64,000 bases of DNA from Ochotona curzoniae (Eukaryota > Chordata > Mammalia > Lagomorpha > Ochotonidae): the NCBI RefSeq assembly GCF_017591425.1, contig NW_024466599.1, positions 70,660,501 through 70,724,500 of the forward strand. Reading direction: 5' to 3'. Numbering within the stretch: position 1 is the first letter of the stretch; the number at the start of each line of letters is the position of its first letter. Under the pieces are notes generated by a model, which was not told where the DNA came from, ran no database searches, and worked only from the letters and a program-made list of their open reading frames with translations. The translations under genes and the position numbers were made by a program. Below, piece after piece: positions 36,781 to 47,962 of the stretch.

Positions 36781-39700
36781 GGATAACAAAGCACAGGACC
36801 ACTCTGGGAGCAAGCAGCCTTCCCAGACACACTGCCCTCACACGTCAGAGCAGCCAGCTGTGCTCCCGACTATCAGGATTTCGCGGATGGAAGCAATTTT
36901 TTTAAAATCTGCTCAAAACAGTTCGCAATTAGACAAGTTCACTAATTCTTCCTGGCAATATAACCTCACCCAATTATTTCCGAATCAAAATTCCTTACAA
37001 AACAGTCTAATTAAATTACAGTGAGTATGACAAGAGATTTATGCTAAAGTGGCTTGCGCAGGCTTTTCTCTGATTAAGTCATTTATTCAAAAATAACTAT
37101 GAAGCACCTATTAGTTCCATTTCACAGTCTAACCCATACCATCTTCATCTCTACAGCCTACAGACATCAACCCAAAGAGAAATCACCCAGTGACCAGGGT
37201 GTGTGCAGCTTCGGCCCTCCCCTCTGCTCTAAGCCATGTTCTTTTCTCCACTAGTACCTGATCCACCAGCTTTCTCCAGCAACTCTCTCATCCTTTCCCT
37301 CAAGAGTACCTATGTGCACACTCCTACACAGGCTCCCACCTGTCCAGCTTCCAGCCCCAGGCTTTCTCATCCTCTCCTCACTCTGCTCGGATCTCGGATC
37401 TCGTCTAGTTTCCTGGCTTGCAGCTATACCTCGACTACTCAAGTTTTTTATCTCTGTCCAATGCTGCTTCTTCAATATCAGGATCACACATCACACTAAA
37501 GCAGTTCTACCCACAGTGTGTATAATGCATTTAATCACAACCCATTCTAACACGACTCTGTCTTGGGCTCCAACTTATGCCCTGGCAGCTGTTAGTGAAT
37601 GATGCCCAGACATGCCTGGACCTGACCTCTGTCACCAATAACCTGGGCCAGACAACCCAGGAAAGGCCAAATGCTTCATCCTAGACAGGCTGGAGCTGCA
37701 GGAGTGTATCACATGAATCCACTAACCAAGAAGCTGGAATCTTCCCTGGTTTCCATTTCTGCAGAGGCCACAGTCCATTTCCTTAGAGTAACAGCTCATC
37801 TATTTGTTGCCAGGATCTCTACCCCTACACCTGGCCTTCAGGTGAGGCCTGATTCTACCCCAGCCATGGAACAGAAGGGACTAGAAAGAATGTTTCAGAA
37901 AATGGAAAGACAGACTAGGAAGGCCTGCAATAAAAGTTCTACCTGCCCAGGCCCCAGGGCCCAGGAGATCTGTCTGCAGAGTCTAAGACACAAGCCACCT
38001 GCTTCTCAGCCTCGGGGCAGTCCTTTAGCACCAGTGGCATCTTGCGGCTCAGCAATTGCCACAGAAATGACACTTGCCTATGGCTGGGAGGAATGGGTAC
38101 AAGCAGGGCCTTGGCTAACAAGCCATCATCTTCCCAGGACAGTAAGGAGTCCTGAGCCCAGGAGCTGAAAGACACAACTGCAGGTCAGAATCGAGCTGAT
38201 CATGGTTAGTTGCTTCCAATGTTAAGGAATTCTTGAGTTTTCTACTCCGCACTGGTATAGCAAACCTGAACCTTTTTTTTTTTCCTAGGGTTGTTCAAAT
38301 CACCTATCTTGTTGTTTGTGCAATATATTAGGAGCCAATAAGCTGTGGGTTCTCCAACGGGAAAGAAAATGGATTAATTCAATGATACCAGCACAAACCA
38401 AAGCAATAATCAAACACTGGCCAAGCTTACAGTGGGCTTAGCTTACCCCCTGGCTTGAGCACTACAGATTAGCCCTGTCCTCTCCCAAGCACGAAGGTAC
38501 GCACATTATAAGTTACATGGAAGTCAGATGCTCATCAGATGGTGTCATGTACCACAGGTACAAAGCAGCATCATGGTCCCTAGGAGCCTTGGCCCCAAAC
38601 AACGCTAAATGCTACTGCAAGCACCACTTCCAGCAGCTCACACACCTCCTAGGGTCCCAGGATTAAACCTGGCCCTGCTAGTCCTGAAAAGCCAGCCTTT
38701 CGTTTCCAAACTTGGAATACTCACAGTGGTCTAAGATCTGTCTGGCTCCATTTTGTAACAACCTTCTCAGCTTGTGTCAGAGAACAGAAACGCGTAGGTG
38801 TGCCTCTGCACACCCTCACGAAGCAAACAAAACCACAGACTCCCAATCTCCACAGCACATACAAAGTCAGCTGCACCAGATTTCCTCACGTTGGTCCTAG
38901 ATGCATAGTCCTCTAATGAAACAGAACTGAAAATTACACACGGAAACTGCAGCAAAGCTGGACCACCTAACAGGCTCAGGGTATTCGGTGTCGACGGCTG
39001 GGCGGGACAGTCCCCCACGCAGGTGTCTCAGACCTGCCACTGCTCCACTTAGAGGAATGGTTGTGGTTTCTCCTGGGACACTAACAGAGTGGCCATCTGC
39101 AACTCACGTCAGTCATTTATACTCTCACTCCTCGAACCCGACCTGCCAAGCACAACTTCTCTGTGGTCTGAACTTCAGGCACCCCCAGGAGGAACTGGGG
39201 CAGTCCCCACAAACCCAAACAAGACCCATCACTCCTGATGCAGCCCAATGACTCATGGGCACTGGAAAGCTGTAAAAAGTAATTGGCCCATAGCTTACAG
39301 ATTGCGTTTGCTTAGGTTCCCATGATTTTTTCCTTCTGTGCCCCCACCAGGATACAATTACCACTCCCTCACTCAAGAGTATATTAGAAAAACCTCACAC
39401 AAAAACAAGTATCCACATGTGACCTTCTGGCTTTCTGAAATTCAATGTCATCAAAGAGAGAGGAGAACACACTATTTTGCAAGGGTACCTTTTCAAAAAA
39501 ATTCTTTTGTATCCAGTTAAAAGTTAGGTCTGTGGAGCAGCACCACATGTCACCTGGGAGCTGGTTAGACACACACCATCAGGGCCCTTCACCAGTTCCT
39601 TTAAATTACAAGGTGTATTTTAACAGGATCCCAAAGGTTTGGGGACACACACTAAATTCAGAGAAGCACCCCCTGGGTGACAGTGAAGTCTTCTGACCCC

Positions 39701-39890
39701 GCAGTCTCAGCCTGCCCTTCTGCTGAAACCACTCTTCATGAAAAACAAACATATCCTTACAACAGGAAAATGCAAACAGTATTTCCCCAGTGTTAGTTAT
39801 TTAAAAAGGGTTAGAGTTCTAGTTCTAGTTCATATGATATTACAATACTATATATATGCGCAGCTAATTCCTACACCCTGGTTCTTTACT
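36781..39890. other. Intronic DNA without recognised gene
   Basis: The 36.88-37.09 kb part is AT-rich, repeat-free and carries several TAATTA/CAATTA motifs. The 165-codon open frame at 37671-38168 has no recognised domain. Confidence 0.4.
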
Positions 39891-40325
39891 GTGAGCTGAA
39901 AACACCAAATGGAACCAGGCATCTTAGGAGGTTTATTCCAGAGGGGCAGGAACAGGGGAAGGAGAAGAGGAAGGAGGTAGGGAGGCCAGAAGGAGGAGAG
40001 AGAGAGCAAAGAGAGCGCTGCACCTGGGGGCCTTTTTGTCTGCCAGTTGTGTGGGGTGGGGATTGGGAGGGATTGAGGGCAGGCCCCAGGGGATTGGTAC
40101 CTGCAGGTGAATACCTAAGGATGACTGGTCAATGGGTGGGGTTGGGGAAGGGGCTGCAAGATTGGGGGTGGGATTCTCAGGTGGAATGCCAGGTTACATC
40201 TGATTGGTGGATGGCTGGACTGGAGTGAATTTCGTGAGCTGTGAGGAAGAAGAAATGGCACCGGGTCCAGGGTGCGATATTCGAATAACTCCTTACACCC
40301 AGACATGGCAACGATCCACAACAAT
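39891..40325 (-). mobile_element. Candidate ERV solo LTR
   Basis: Read on the minus strand: starts TGTTGTGG, two CCAAT boxes (about 40207-40203 and 40097-40093), a pyrimidine-rich region, an AATAAA signal (39937-39932), and an end near CACA. The TG...CA ends and this U3-R-U5-like order are typical of retroviral LTRs. No internal gag/pol lies beside it, so it would be a solo LTR. I found no clear target duplication and cannot name the family, so boundaries are uncertain. Confidence 0.5.
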
Positions 40326-43300
40326 GATTTTTGCTATCAAAACTGCCAGGTAATTAATTAACATCTCAATGAACACTGACCAAAAATTTGCTCTGTTGCT
40401 TCCTAACTCGGGTAAACCCAACAGGTACTACGAGAAAAATCTACCAGACTCACATTATGGGTCTCAAGGGGATTTTTGAAAACTAATTTCCTGTCCATGA
40501 AAACAAACAAGAAAAAAAAAAAAAAGAGGAGGGGGTAGAAACAGCACACTCTAAACCTAGTTGCAGTGTTGGTGTGCTCTCCAAATTACAGTTATTTTTG
40601 TTAACAAAGAGCCTCCTGGGGAAAAAATTACCTGGAGAAGTGTAAGCACCCTTGAGGCCTTTCTCTGGGTGGGAGAGCAAACCACCCAGAGAGGTAATTC
40701 ACACGTGAATACCATTAACGAGTTGTGCAGCTCAGCCTCCTGCTCCCCTGTGAGGCCCAGGACAACACAATCCTCAAGCTGGAAGATCCTAGGAGGAGAC
40801 CTGTGGCTGCTGGTCCACCTTCCCAGGAAGCTGCCTCCACAGGGTTGGGAAATCTCCCTCTTGTAGACAATCCCCAACCCAATTCCAGCAAGGAGCATTC
40901 ACTACCGCCAGCCTGGTACCCTCAGGCTCAGCCCCTGGGAGGCAAAGGAAACACCTTCAGACAAATAAGGGCCTCCTTCACCCCCACCCTAGCTCTTCCC
41001 TTCCTCAGCTGACCTCCCATAGTGTCTTGGATACTGCGCTGTCCCCTGTCCCCTGGTGCAGCTGTGCGTGTTGTTTCTGGTGCAACTAAAGTAGGATTAG
41101 CCTGACATAATTTAATGAGACCCACAGTGCCAAATGAAGTCATTTGATGTAATGGCTGCTACTACAATACATTCTCTGAAACATCAAAGATTATGTAATG
41201 GTTCACATATCTACATATGCTGGCGGCGCAGCCCTCGGTAAGGGCATATTTGTCTGCTGGACTGTGAACACAACCAAGAAAAACCACCAGCAAACACCCC
41301 CATCCACTCCAAAATGCCCCCAGGGATGCGACTTGCACAGCAGGGATTGCTGAACCTGACCCAGCCTGGCCTTTTCCTATCCATCCCTTCTTTAGCTAAA
41401 AGGAGAGTTTTTTTTTTTTTTTCCTGGAAGCAAAGGGTATAAAAGTAGGATGTTTGGCATGCATGCAGCAATTGACACTTTTATTACCTAACATCTCAAC
41501 CTTACGAGGTAGGTCTGTGAAAGTGCTGTCATTTTGTAAGTGATTAAACCAGGAGGGAGAATAGGAGAATAGGAAATGAGAAAAGTCTCAAGCTACCCAG
41601 GGCCAAAGAGAAAGCAAGGCTGGGGGCCAGCCAAATTCAGAAACCTCCACGAAGTTCCCAAGACAAAACGGAACGGCCAACACTGAAAATAAGTTTTACA
41701 GATTTCATTTTGAAATAAACACGAAAACATTATCTTACCATTAAATGAGATTAAAATGGTCTTGGACAGCCTTGATTTGCCCACCAAGACTTTGTCCTCA
41801 GAGTACAAGTTAAACAGGCAAATCTAGTCCAGGTTAAAAACCCCACCCACACACACACAAAACAATCTTTCCATTCCTATCAAATTAATTTTTTTCTGAA
41901 GTTGATTATTATCTTAACCTGTATTAAGCCAAAGAGCCGCATTGAAGTGGCTAAAGTGTCACTGATTACACCCACTGTGGTTCACAGCGACATGCTCTCA
42001 AAATAGACTGCTGGCATTTTATAATACTCCTACATTTTCACAGCAGAGAATCTAGAACACAGAAAGGAACTGGTTCCCCACCACAAACGCTCACAATACT
42101 TGTGCTTCACCACGATCCCAGGACAGTTGATTGAAACCCATCTGCCCATCCTCCCCAGTATCCTCATGGCACCCCAGCTGAGCCTGCACCCTCAACAAAC
42201 AGTCCCCCCCCACCTTTCTCTAAACAAACCCCTAAACAAAGCCAGGAGTTGGCACTACTCACCAGTGGATGCCACGCCCCCTTCCTATCTCCTCCATGCT
42301 GGGCACTGGCCCCTTCACCACAGCAGCCCACACTCCTGAGCCCAGAACGCCAGGCCTTTAAGAAACAACCCCAAGCTGTGCACCTGCTGAGGCCTTCTGC
42401 ACTCTGGTGGGCGTGCTCTGAGGCTTTCGACCAATAAGAGCCTGCTGCAGCCAACCACAAGGCCAACCTGGCCCAAGAGAGTACGCAGCATCCAACCAGT
42501 TACTCCCAACCAGCACACCTGAGGCTCAACGCACCTGAGGGTTCCCTGGGCCCTTTCTTTGCCTTTCAATAGGCTGATCTGACTCAAAAGGACTGAAAGA
42601 GAAGGCACGGGGGAGAGCATGTTTGCTTTACTGGAGCTGGGGGATCGAAGTGCCTGAAGACCACCTTCAGGGACTTGCGGGGTTTTCTGATACTGTGAAG
42701 ACCGTGGGAAGCCAAGGCCTGAGTGTGGCCACCGGTGGTTGATCGAAAGACAACAAATGCATCCCTGGGAAGTCTTCTTCCAGAGCCTAATTGCCAGCGG
42801 CTGCAAGGGGAGCACGATGTGTTCCCACTCTGCTTTAGCTAACAGTGCTATCTTCCCCAACAAGCTCCACACTTAACTCTTCCCATATTCGCAGCCGCAG
42901 TCTGCCCTCCACCTCCATCTTCCTCTATCATTTCTCGTTCCTAAACTGCACTTCCGTGGGATCCATTTCCCACACCGCCATGCCAAGGGAGCTTCTCCCC
43001 CAACCAGAGTTGCCTGTGCAGCTCCTTGCAACCGACAGAGCTGGTTTTTTGTTTGTCTGTTTGTTTGTATTGTTGCTTTAGTGCTGATTCTCTTGCATTC
43101 CCACTCTCCCCTGTATCCCCTGACAGTACAGACTTGGAAACTGCAGGTTTTAATGAAAATGATAAGAAAAAAAAAAAGAGAGAGAGACTGAAAAGTCTCC
43201 ATGTGCATCCCACACAGCAAGAATACAGGTTCTCTCCTGTTCAGTTCTGCAAACACCTGTGCGCAGCGGTGAGGGGCTATAATCGTACAACGGTAGATAT

Positions 43301-45029
43301 TTGTTTCCATGTATGGTGACCTAAAACCACTTTTTGAAAGGCACTACCCTACAGTTACACCTAAACCAATGATGGGAAGCTCCTTTTTGAACCGTCTCAG
43401 AGGTTCCAGTTTGGAAGCACACACTTTGCCATGCCACGGAACAGCAGATGTAGCACCCAGACTCGCACAAAGCTAGGGAGAGGGAGCGTGGCAGCGACGA
43501 GCTGAACACTCACTGCACACTTCTGTGCTATGACTCCAACGTGCTGGTCGGTAGGGAAGATGGCACACACATCTGACGAAGCTCCTTATGGAAAACTTTT
43601 CTCATTCGCTGAAACCACCTCATGAATATACCATTCTGCAGCTGTGAGATACATGGTATAGGTAACTCCGCTGCGATTCACAATAAAACACTCCTGTGGA
43701 CACCAGGAGACTTTTGTTACAGTTCTTTCCTTGTTCTAGATGACTCCACATCCTCTCAAGGCCCTCTCCACTGTCTTCAAAAACCCCATCATTGAAGGCC
43801 ACCTTTTCCACAGAAGCTCTTGTGTTAACTCAAATCTTCCTCTCTCCCTCCACCTTGCACTCCAGTTCCAAGTACAGTCTCTCTTCCGAACCACCAGTGT
43901 TGAAATTGTCCTTTTTTTTCGACATACCTGTCTCTCCCATACTGGCTCATCATTTGCACAACCCATGTTTCACTTACCTCTGTATCCCCTATAGCAACCA
44001 GCCCATGTTGCACTTAAGAGATGATCAATAAAGATTGTGGAGTGAGTACATGAAAGCAACAGTTAGCCTGTTAAGAAGGACCCTCATTATTTTAAAAGCC
44101 TTGAGGAATGATTTGTGTGTTTCAGCAGCTGAGCAAAAGCCAGTGGAACACAGGAAGAAGGTGAGGAGGCAGTGGGGGAAGACAGCGGAGACGCCACTCC
44201 TCCACACACCTGCCAGCATCTGGGCACTCAAACTCAACTCTTCAGGACTTGACCCCATCTTGGGAATCTGTGGAAGGAACTGAGGACAGAATGGCAGTGT
44301 TTGCTTCATTCCAAGTCCCCCACCTTCAAGTCCAATCACAAGAGCGAAGCAGAAGTAGCGGCAGACATAAGGACCACCTATAGCCACTGCAAGGTTCCTG
44401 AAAAGGGGAAAGTTGAACTAGCAATCCAGAAAACTCCGGTTCAAAAGACCTACCTTGATAAACAAGGATGATTCTGAGTGGCACAAGACAGAGGCGGTAG
44501 CTCCTGAATTAGACATGACCTACAATAAGGCACTGTTGATGTCTGAATGGATTATGCTGGGCAGTACCAAACTTCTCCCGTCATACTGTCCCTGCTCAGT
44601 TCACAACATCTTCCATAACCCTCAGAGTGGCCAAGTTCAAAGCCACAGTCGCAACTAACAAAACTGCAATTTGTTTTTATTGGAAAACAGCACCTGCCAA
44701 ATAGCAAAAGCTGTTAAGATTGAAAAGGAGATTCTCTCCTACCATTAATTTGTGCCTCCTTCTCACTCCTCCAAAGAAAAGTGATTCTTTATGATAAGTT
44801 ACAGGAAGCAATTTTCCACTGTCTTCACTGAAAATGTGTATCCAATCCATAAGGTAAAACATCAGGAAACCAGCCTAAAGCTCGGTCTGTGTTTTCCAGT
44901 CTTTGATGGAAAGCCAATACATTGAGGGCTCCGACTCTCCTTTCCTTGATAACTTCCACTCCGTCAAAATTTTCATGGCTTCCCTTGCAAACCGGGAGAC
45001 ATTTTCAGCATCTGAGAAAGCTGATGGGC
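40326..45029. other. Intronic DNA without recognised gene
   Basis: A short MIR-like piece near 41.49-41.57 kb ('cttacgaggtaggtctgtg', 'ttgtaagtgattaaaccagg'), poly-A and poly-T spots at 40511-40525 and 41409-41422, and AT-rich repeat-free blocks at 41.08-41.23 and 41.88-42.06 kb. The minus-strand 185-codon open frame (42315-42872) overlaps others and has no domain I recognise. Confidence 0.4.
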
Positions 45030-45235
45030 TCTGAAGCCACAGAGATAGGGCTTTAATGTGAGTTCCAGATCCCGACATGTTTCGCTAGCTCCCAATCCTC
45101 AATTACTCCATCTGTAAAATGGGACTAATGACAACAGCCTTGCTTCATACGGCTGCTGAGGTGACTGTATAGGTGAATACATGCAACGGACAAACAACGG
45201 GGCCTGGTGACCAACAAGTGCTCTGAAAATGTTTT
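45030..45235 (+). mobile_element. MIR SINE
   Basis: 'caattactccatctgtaaaatgggac', 'acggctgctgaggtgactg', 'acaagtgctctgaaaatg' give the MIR core and 3' region. Confidence 0.7.
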
Positions 45236-47079
45236 ATTTTTAAAATCTGTTGTTGCTGTTTTGCAGTCCAATAAAATCTAACAGTTCAAGCCTTATTTCC
45301 CACCACACCCCCCACTGAATAAGACTGCTAGCATTTAGTACATCTAGGACTGCTAGGAGATTCCAATGAGAAAGAAGTACATAAGAAAATACTAGATACA
45401 CTGAAAATAGCAAATATCAGTTATCTGGGCTTAAAGTAAACCATAAGCTTAACAAGTTAAGTCCATCACACAACTGTGTGGGAAAATACCAGCCAAGTAT
45501 TCAACAACTGAGAAAACACCTGACCAATACAACATGACTGCGTACCGCAGGAGTCTGCCTACCAGGAACTTGACACAGACACTTGTAAGCTTCTGTAAAA
45601 TGCAAACTTTGCACTTGCAAATCCATCAAGCCAACCTATCCTTCCTCAAGGCAATCAAGAAAGTGGGCCTGCTTTCACAAACCAAAAAACTGATGGGAAG
45701 ATGCAAACCTCACAGCAAGCACGGCTACTTCTCTACAAATGCTTCATATCTTTACTCTGTTCAAAAATAATACACATACTGCACCTAATATAAATTTCAA
45801 AGTAACTCAATAAATATTTATTCTGTGACAGTGTCCCAGTCATTCAGCCAGGGGAACTAAGGGGGAGGCGGGAGGAAAGTGGAAGCCAGGCCCCGGGGAA
45901 GGTAGAACCCGCACCAATGGCTAACAGTCTCTAGATGTCACTTGTAAAAGCCATGAGGGGGTACAATCTGAGTCAGCAGGCAGACACGCAGCAGGGGGAA
46001 AAAAAATACAACAGAATGTGAGTTCTTCCCTTTGATGGTGAACCTGCCTTTTCAAAACACACACACACACAAACTCCTTTTTCAAAGTACAGTTTCAGCC
46101 TGGAAATGTACTGAACTGGTGCCAGAAACCAACACCGGTGAATATAAACCTGTAAAATAACAGGTATCTGTAAATGAAAGACTGAAATAACCCCAGGCAC
46201 AGCAACAGGGTAATTAGCAACTTTTATAGAGTAATAACATGTTTCATATTCTTCCTACACCAGCTCTTTGAAGTTTCCAACATAATATATACAAGTTTTA
46301 TGGCATCAGACCCATCCTCGTGTGTTTTATAGGCACCAGCATTATGCAGACCAAGCTGCACTCAACTCATCACAGGGTCTTAAAAAAAAAAAAAAGGCTT
46401 GATAAGGCGCTAGCCTTGAGTCCAGTTTATTTTGTTACACCTGTCTTTTGGAGAATAATTCACTGGAAATCTAAATCACGGATAGCATACACATACCACA
46501 TATCATCAATAGGAGCCATAAATCATAAAGCAAGTTAGCGCTTAAGCTGCGCGTTGCATATTCATGTGCACACCACTTGCAATCCTAGACACATGTGAAC
46601 TCTACCGAATTAAAAAAAAAAATCAGTTCTGCAACAAGCCATTACCAGAGGCAGAACAGAGTGCAGTTAATATGCTTGTTCCAGCATATGTTCATCCCCC
46701 TAAATATTAAACATAACACAAGTTCCTCCAGGAATATGCAGGTGGGAATCCAACCACCCGAACAGGGCTGGTGGGGAGCACTGAGGAGACAGGGGAGTGA
46801 GGGTGGGAAGGTGGGGGCATGAGAGGGACACCGAAGCAGCCCACGGAATAACTGAAGACCCGCAACTGGAAGGAAACTGCATCTAGCTGCTCCCCCACGT
46901 GCATCTCCCCGCACGTACGGGGCCCGGGGGCTGCGAGCACGGCATAAAAGGACCCCCAGGGCGCGTGTGGACTAAGGTCAGGAGGAGGGGGTGCCACTGT
47001 GCAGAGGTGCGAAGCAAGGCGCCAGGTTGTTCTGAGAAGCCCCAAGGAAAGGTTGCGCCTTGGCCAAGGCCTTCATAAT
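45236..47079. other. Intronic DNA rising into the CpG-island shore
   Basis: AT-rich to about 46.85 kb with no confident repeat, then increasingly GC- and CpG-rich to the island. Short (AC)n at about 46058-46071 and A-runs at 46382-46395 and 46611-46621. Confidence 0.4.
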
Positions 47080-47639
47080 TCCTGCACCCGGAAACCCTCA
47101 CTCTGTGCCCCGCGTGCCCACTTTCCCATCTGGGATGGGAGTGGGTAGGACAGACAGAAAGGATGACCCGGCGCCGGCGGGGACGAAGCTGGAGCATCCC
47201 TCTAAGAGCACACTTTGCAAGCGGCACCAACTCCAGGGTGTCTGGGGTGTGCGCACCCCCGGAGAAGGGCGAGGTGGCGCGACTGAAGAGAAAGGAACGC
47301 CGAGGGGCTGTGGGCCGAGGGGTGGGTCTCCAAGCATTTAGTGACACGTTCTGTAAAACGCCTCTTTCCGCTCTCCACGGCTGCGCTCTGCTCCCCACAT
47401 CCCCGGCCCCGGGACTGGAACTGGCAGCACCGAGGGGAGGGGGCGGGAGAGAGGTGGGAGAGGAAGACGGAGAGGCAGCCAGCCGCGCACGCAGCGGGAG
47501 AAGGCAGGCAGGAGCCGGCGAGGCGGGCGTCCCCGGCCCACCCCACCCCCAACGGCGGCGGCCCCTCGCAGCACCCCCGGCCCAGGTGAGGGCGCGCGGA
47601 CTGCAGCGGCCGCCCCAAGCGGCCGGCACGGGGACTCAC

Positions 47640-47692
47640 CACAGCGACTCGAGGTCCCATTCCTGGAGCAGGGCTAAGTCGAAGCTGTCCAT
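47640..47692 (-). CDS. AFF3: AFF3 first coding exon, coding part (N-terminus only)
   Basis: The minus strand reads CCCACC-ATG-G, a near-optimal Kozak context, then 17 codons giving MDSFDLALLQEWDLESL plus the first two bases (TG) of a Cys codon. A consensus GTGAGT donor follows at 47639-47634. I recognise this as the N-terminus of AFF3/LAF4, whose next residues begin Cys-Val-Tyr, so a phase-2 split Cys codon fits the known protein. AFF3 is a nuclear AF4/FMR2-family protein of about 1,200 residues. It scaffolds super-elongation-complex-like assemblies and binds DNA and enhancers; it acts in lymphoid and neural development. Only 17 residues are here; the ALF homology and C-terminal domains are encoded further along the minus strand, beyond position 1. 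AFF1, AFF2 and AFF4 start differently, so a paralogue is unlikely. The start is the first ATG in this exon. Confidence 0.92.
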
Positions 47693-47783
47693 GGTGGGAG
47701 GTGTCAGTGCCGCCGTCGCTCCTGCCGCCGCCGCCGCCGCTGCCGCTGCCGCCGCCGCCGCCGAGGTTCGGGCCGCCGGCGCG
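47693..47783 (-). other. AFF3: AFF3 5' UTR part of exon 2, inferred acceptor
   Basis: On the minus strand a pyrimidine-rich stretch ending GTTGCAG (AG at 47785-47784) looks like a 3' splice site, so the coding exon would run 47783 to 47640 (144 nt). The 91-nt UTR part contains the GGC tract and no ATG upstream of the AFF3 start. The acceptor is inferred from sequence. If it is not used, the UTR is continuous with the CpG-island promoter. Confidence 0.55.
47724..47762 (-). repeat. AFF3: Interrupted GGC/CGG trinucleotide tract in AFF3 5' UTR
   Basis: The plus strand reads GCC x5, GCT, GCC, GCT, GCC x5: 13 triplets, symmetric about the centre. In the sense of the AFF3 mRNA this is (GGC)5-AGC-GGC-AGC-(GGC)5, lying 32 to 70 nt before the ATG. 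Imperfect GCC-like triplets continue on the ATG side (47709-47723). In humans a CGG repeat in the AFF3 5' regulatory region is the molecular basis of fragile site FRA2A. Whether this tract is the orthologous one needs alignment. Confidence 0.85.
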
Positions 47784-47962
47784 CTGCAACGAAAGGCGCC
47801 GCTCAAGGTGCATCCCGAGCCGGCCGCCGCCCGCCCCCACCCGGACTCGCCAACATCCCAGACCCTCCCCGCTTGCCCGGTGCTTCCCCTCACCGCCACC
47901 GGCTCCCTCCTCAGCCCTAGACTCCCGGGCCGGCCGACGGCGGCAGCGGCCAGCGCACTCAC
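47784..47962 (-). other. AFF3: Inferred short GC-rich intron between AFF3 exons 1 and 2
   Basis: Bounded by GTGAGT (minus strand 47962-47957) and the GTTGCAG acceptor at 47790-47784, about 179 nt. A second GTGAGT at 47994-47989 is an alternative donor. Both are good consensus sites. No transcript evidence is available here. Confidence 0.45.

Larger units (their letters stand above)
1..47639 (-). other. AFF3: AFF3 large intron (donor-proximal part)
   Basis: Everything on the minus strand downstream of the GTGAGT donor at 47639 is intronic until the next AFF3 exon. I looked for the exon that should continue Cys-Val-Tyr-Glu-Pro-Asp and did not find it, so the intron exceeds 47 kb. That is consistent with the very large AFF3 locus in other mammals (several hundred kb). 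The contents are interspersed repeats and unique non-coding DNA, described separately. No independent gene is supported inside it. Confidence 0.8.

Noticed and set aside
37671..38168. 165-codon plus-strand open frame
   Set aside because: No recognisable domain; inside the AFF3 intron, on the opposite strand.
39891..40325. Reading the candidate LTR as part of an intact provirus
   Set aside because: No second LTR and no gag, pol or env-like sequence found on either side.
42315..42872. 185-codon minus-strand open frame
   Set aside because: No family resemblance, no splice or promoter context, overlapped by other frames; probably chance.
1..47639. AFF3 exon encoding Cys-Val-Tyr-Glu-Pro-Asp
   Set aside because: Looked for on the minus strand without success; presumed further along the gene.
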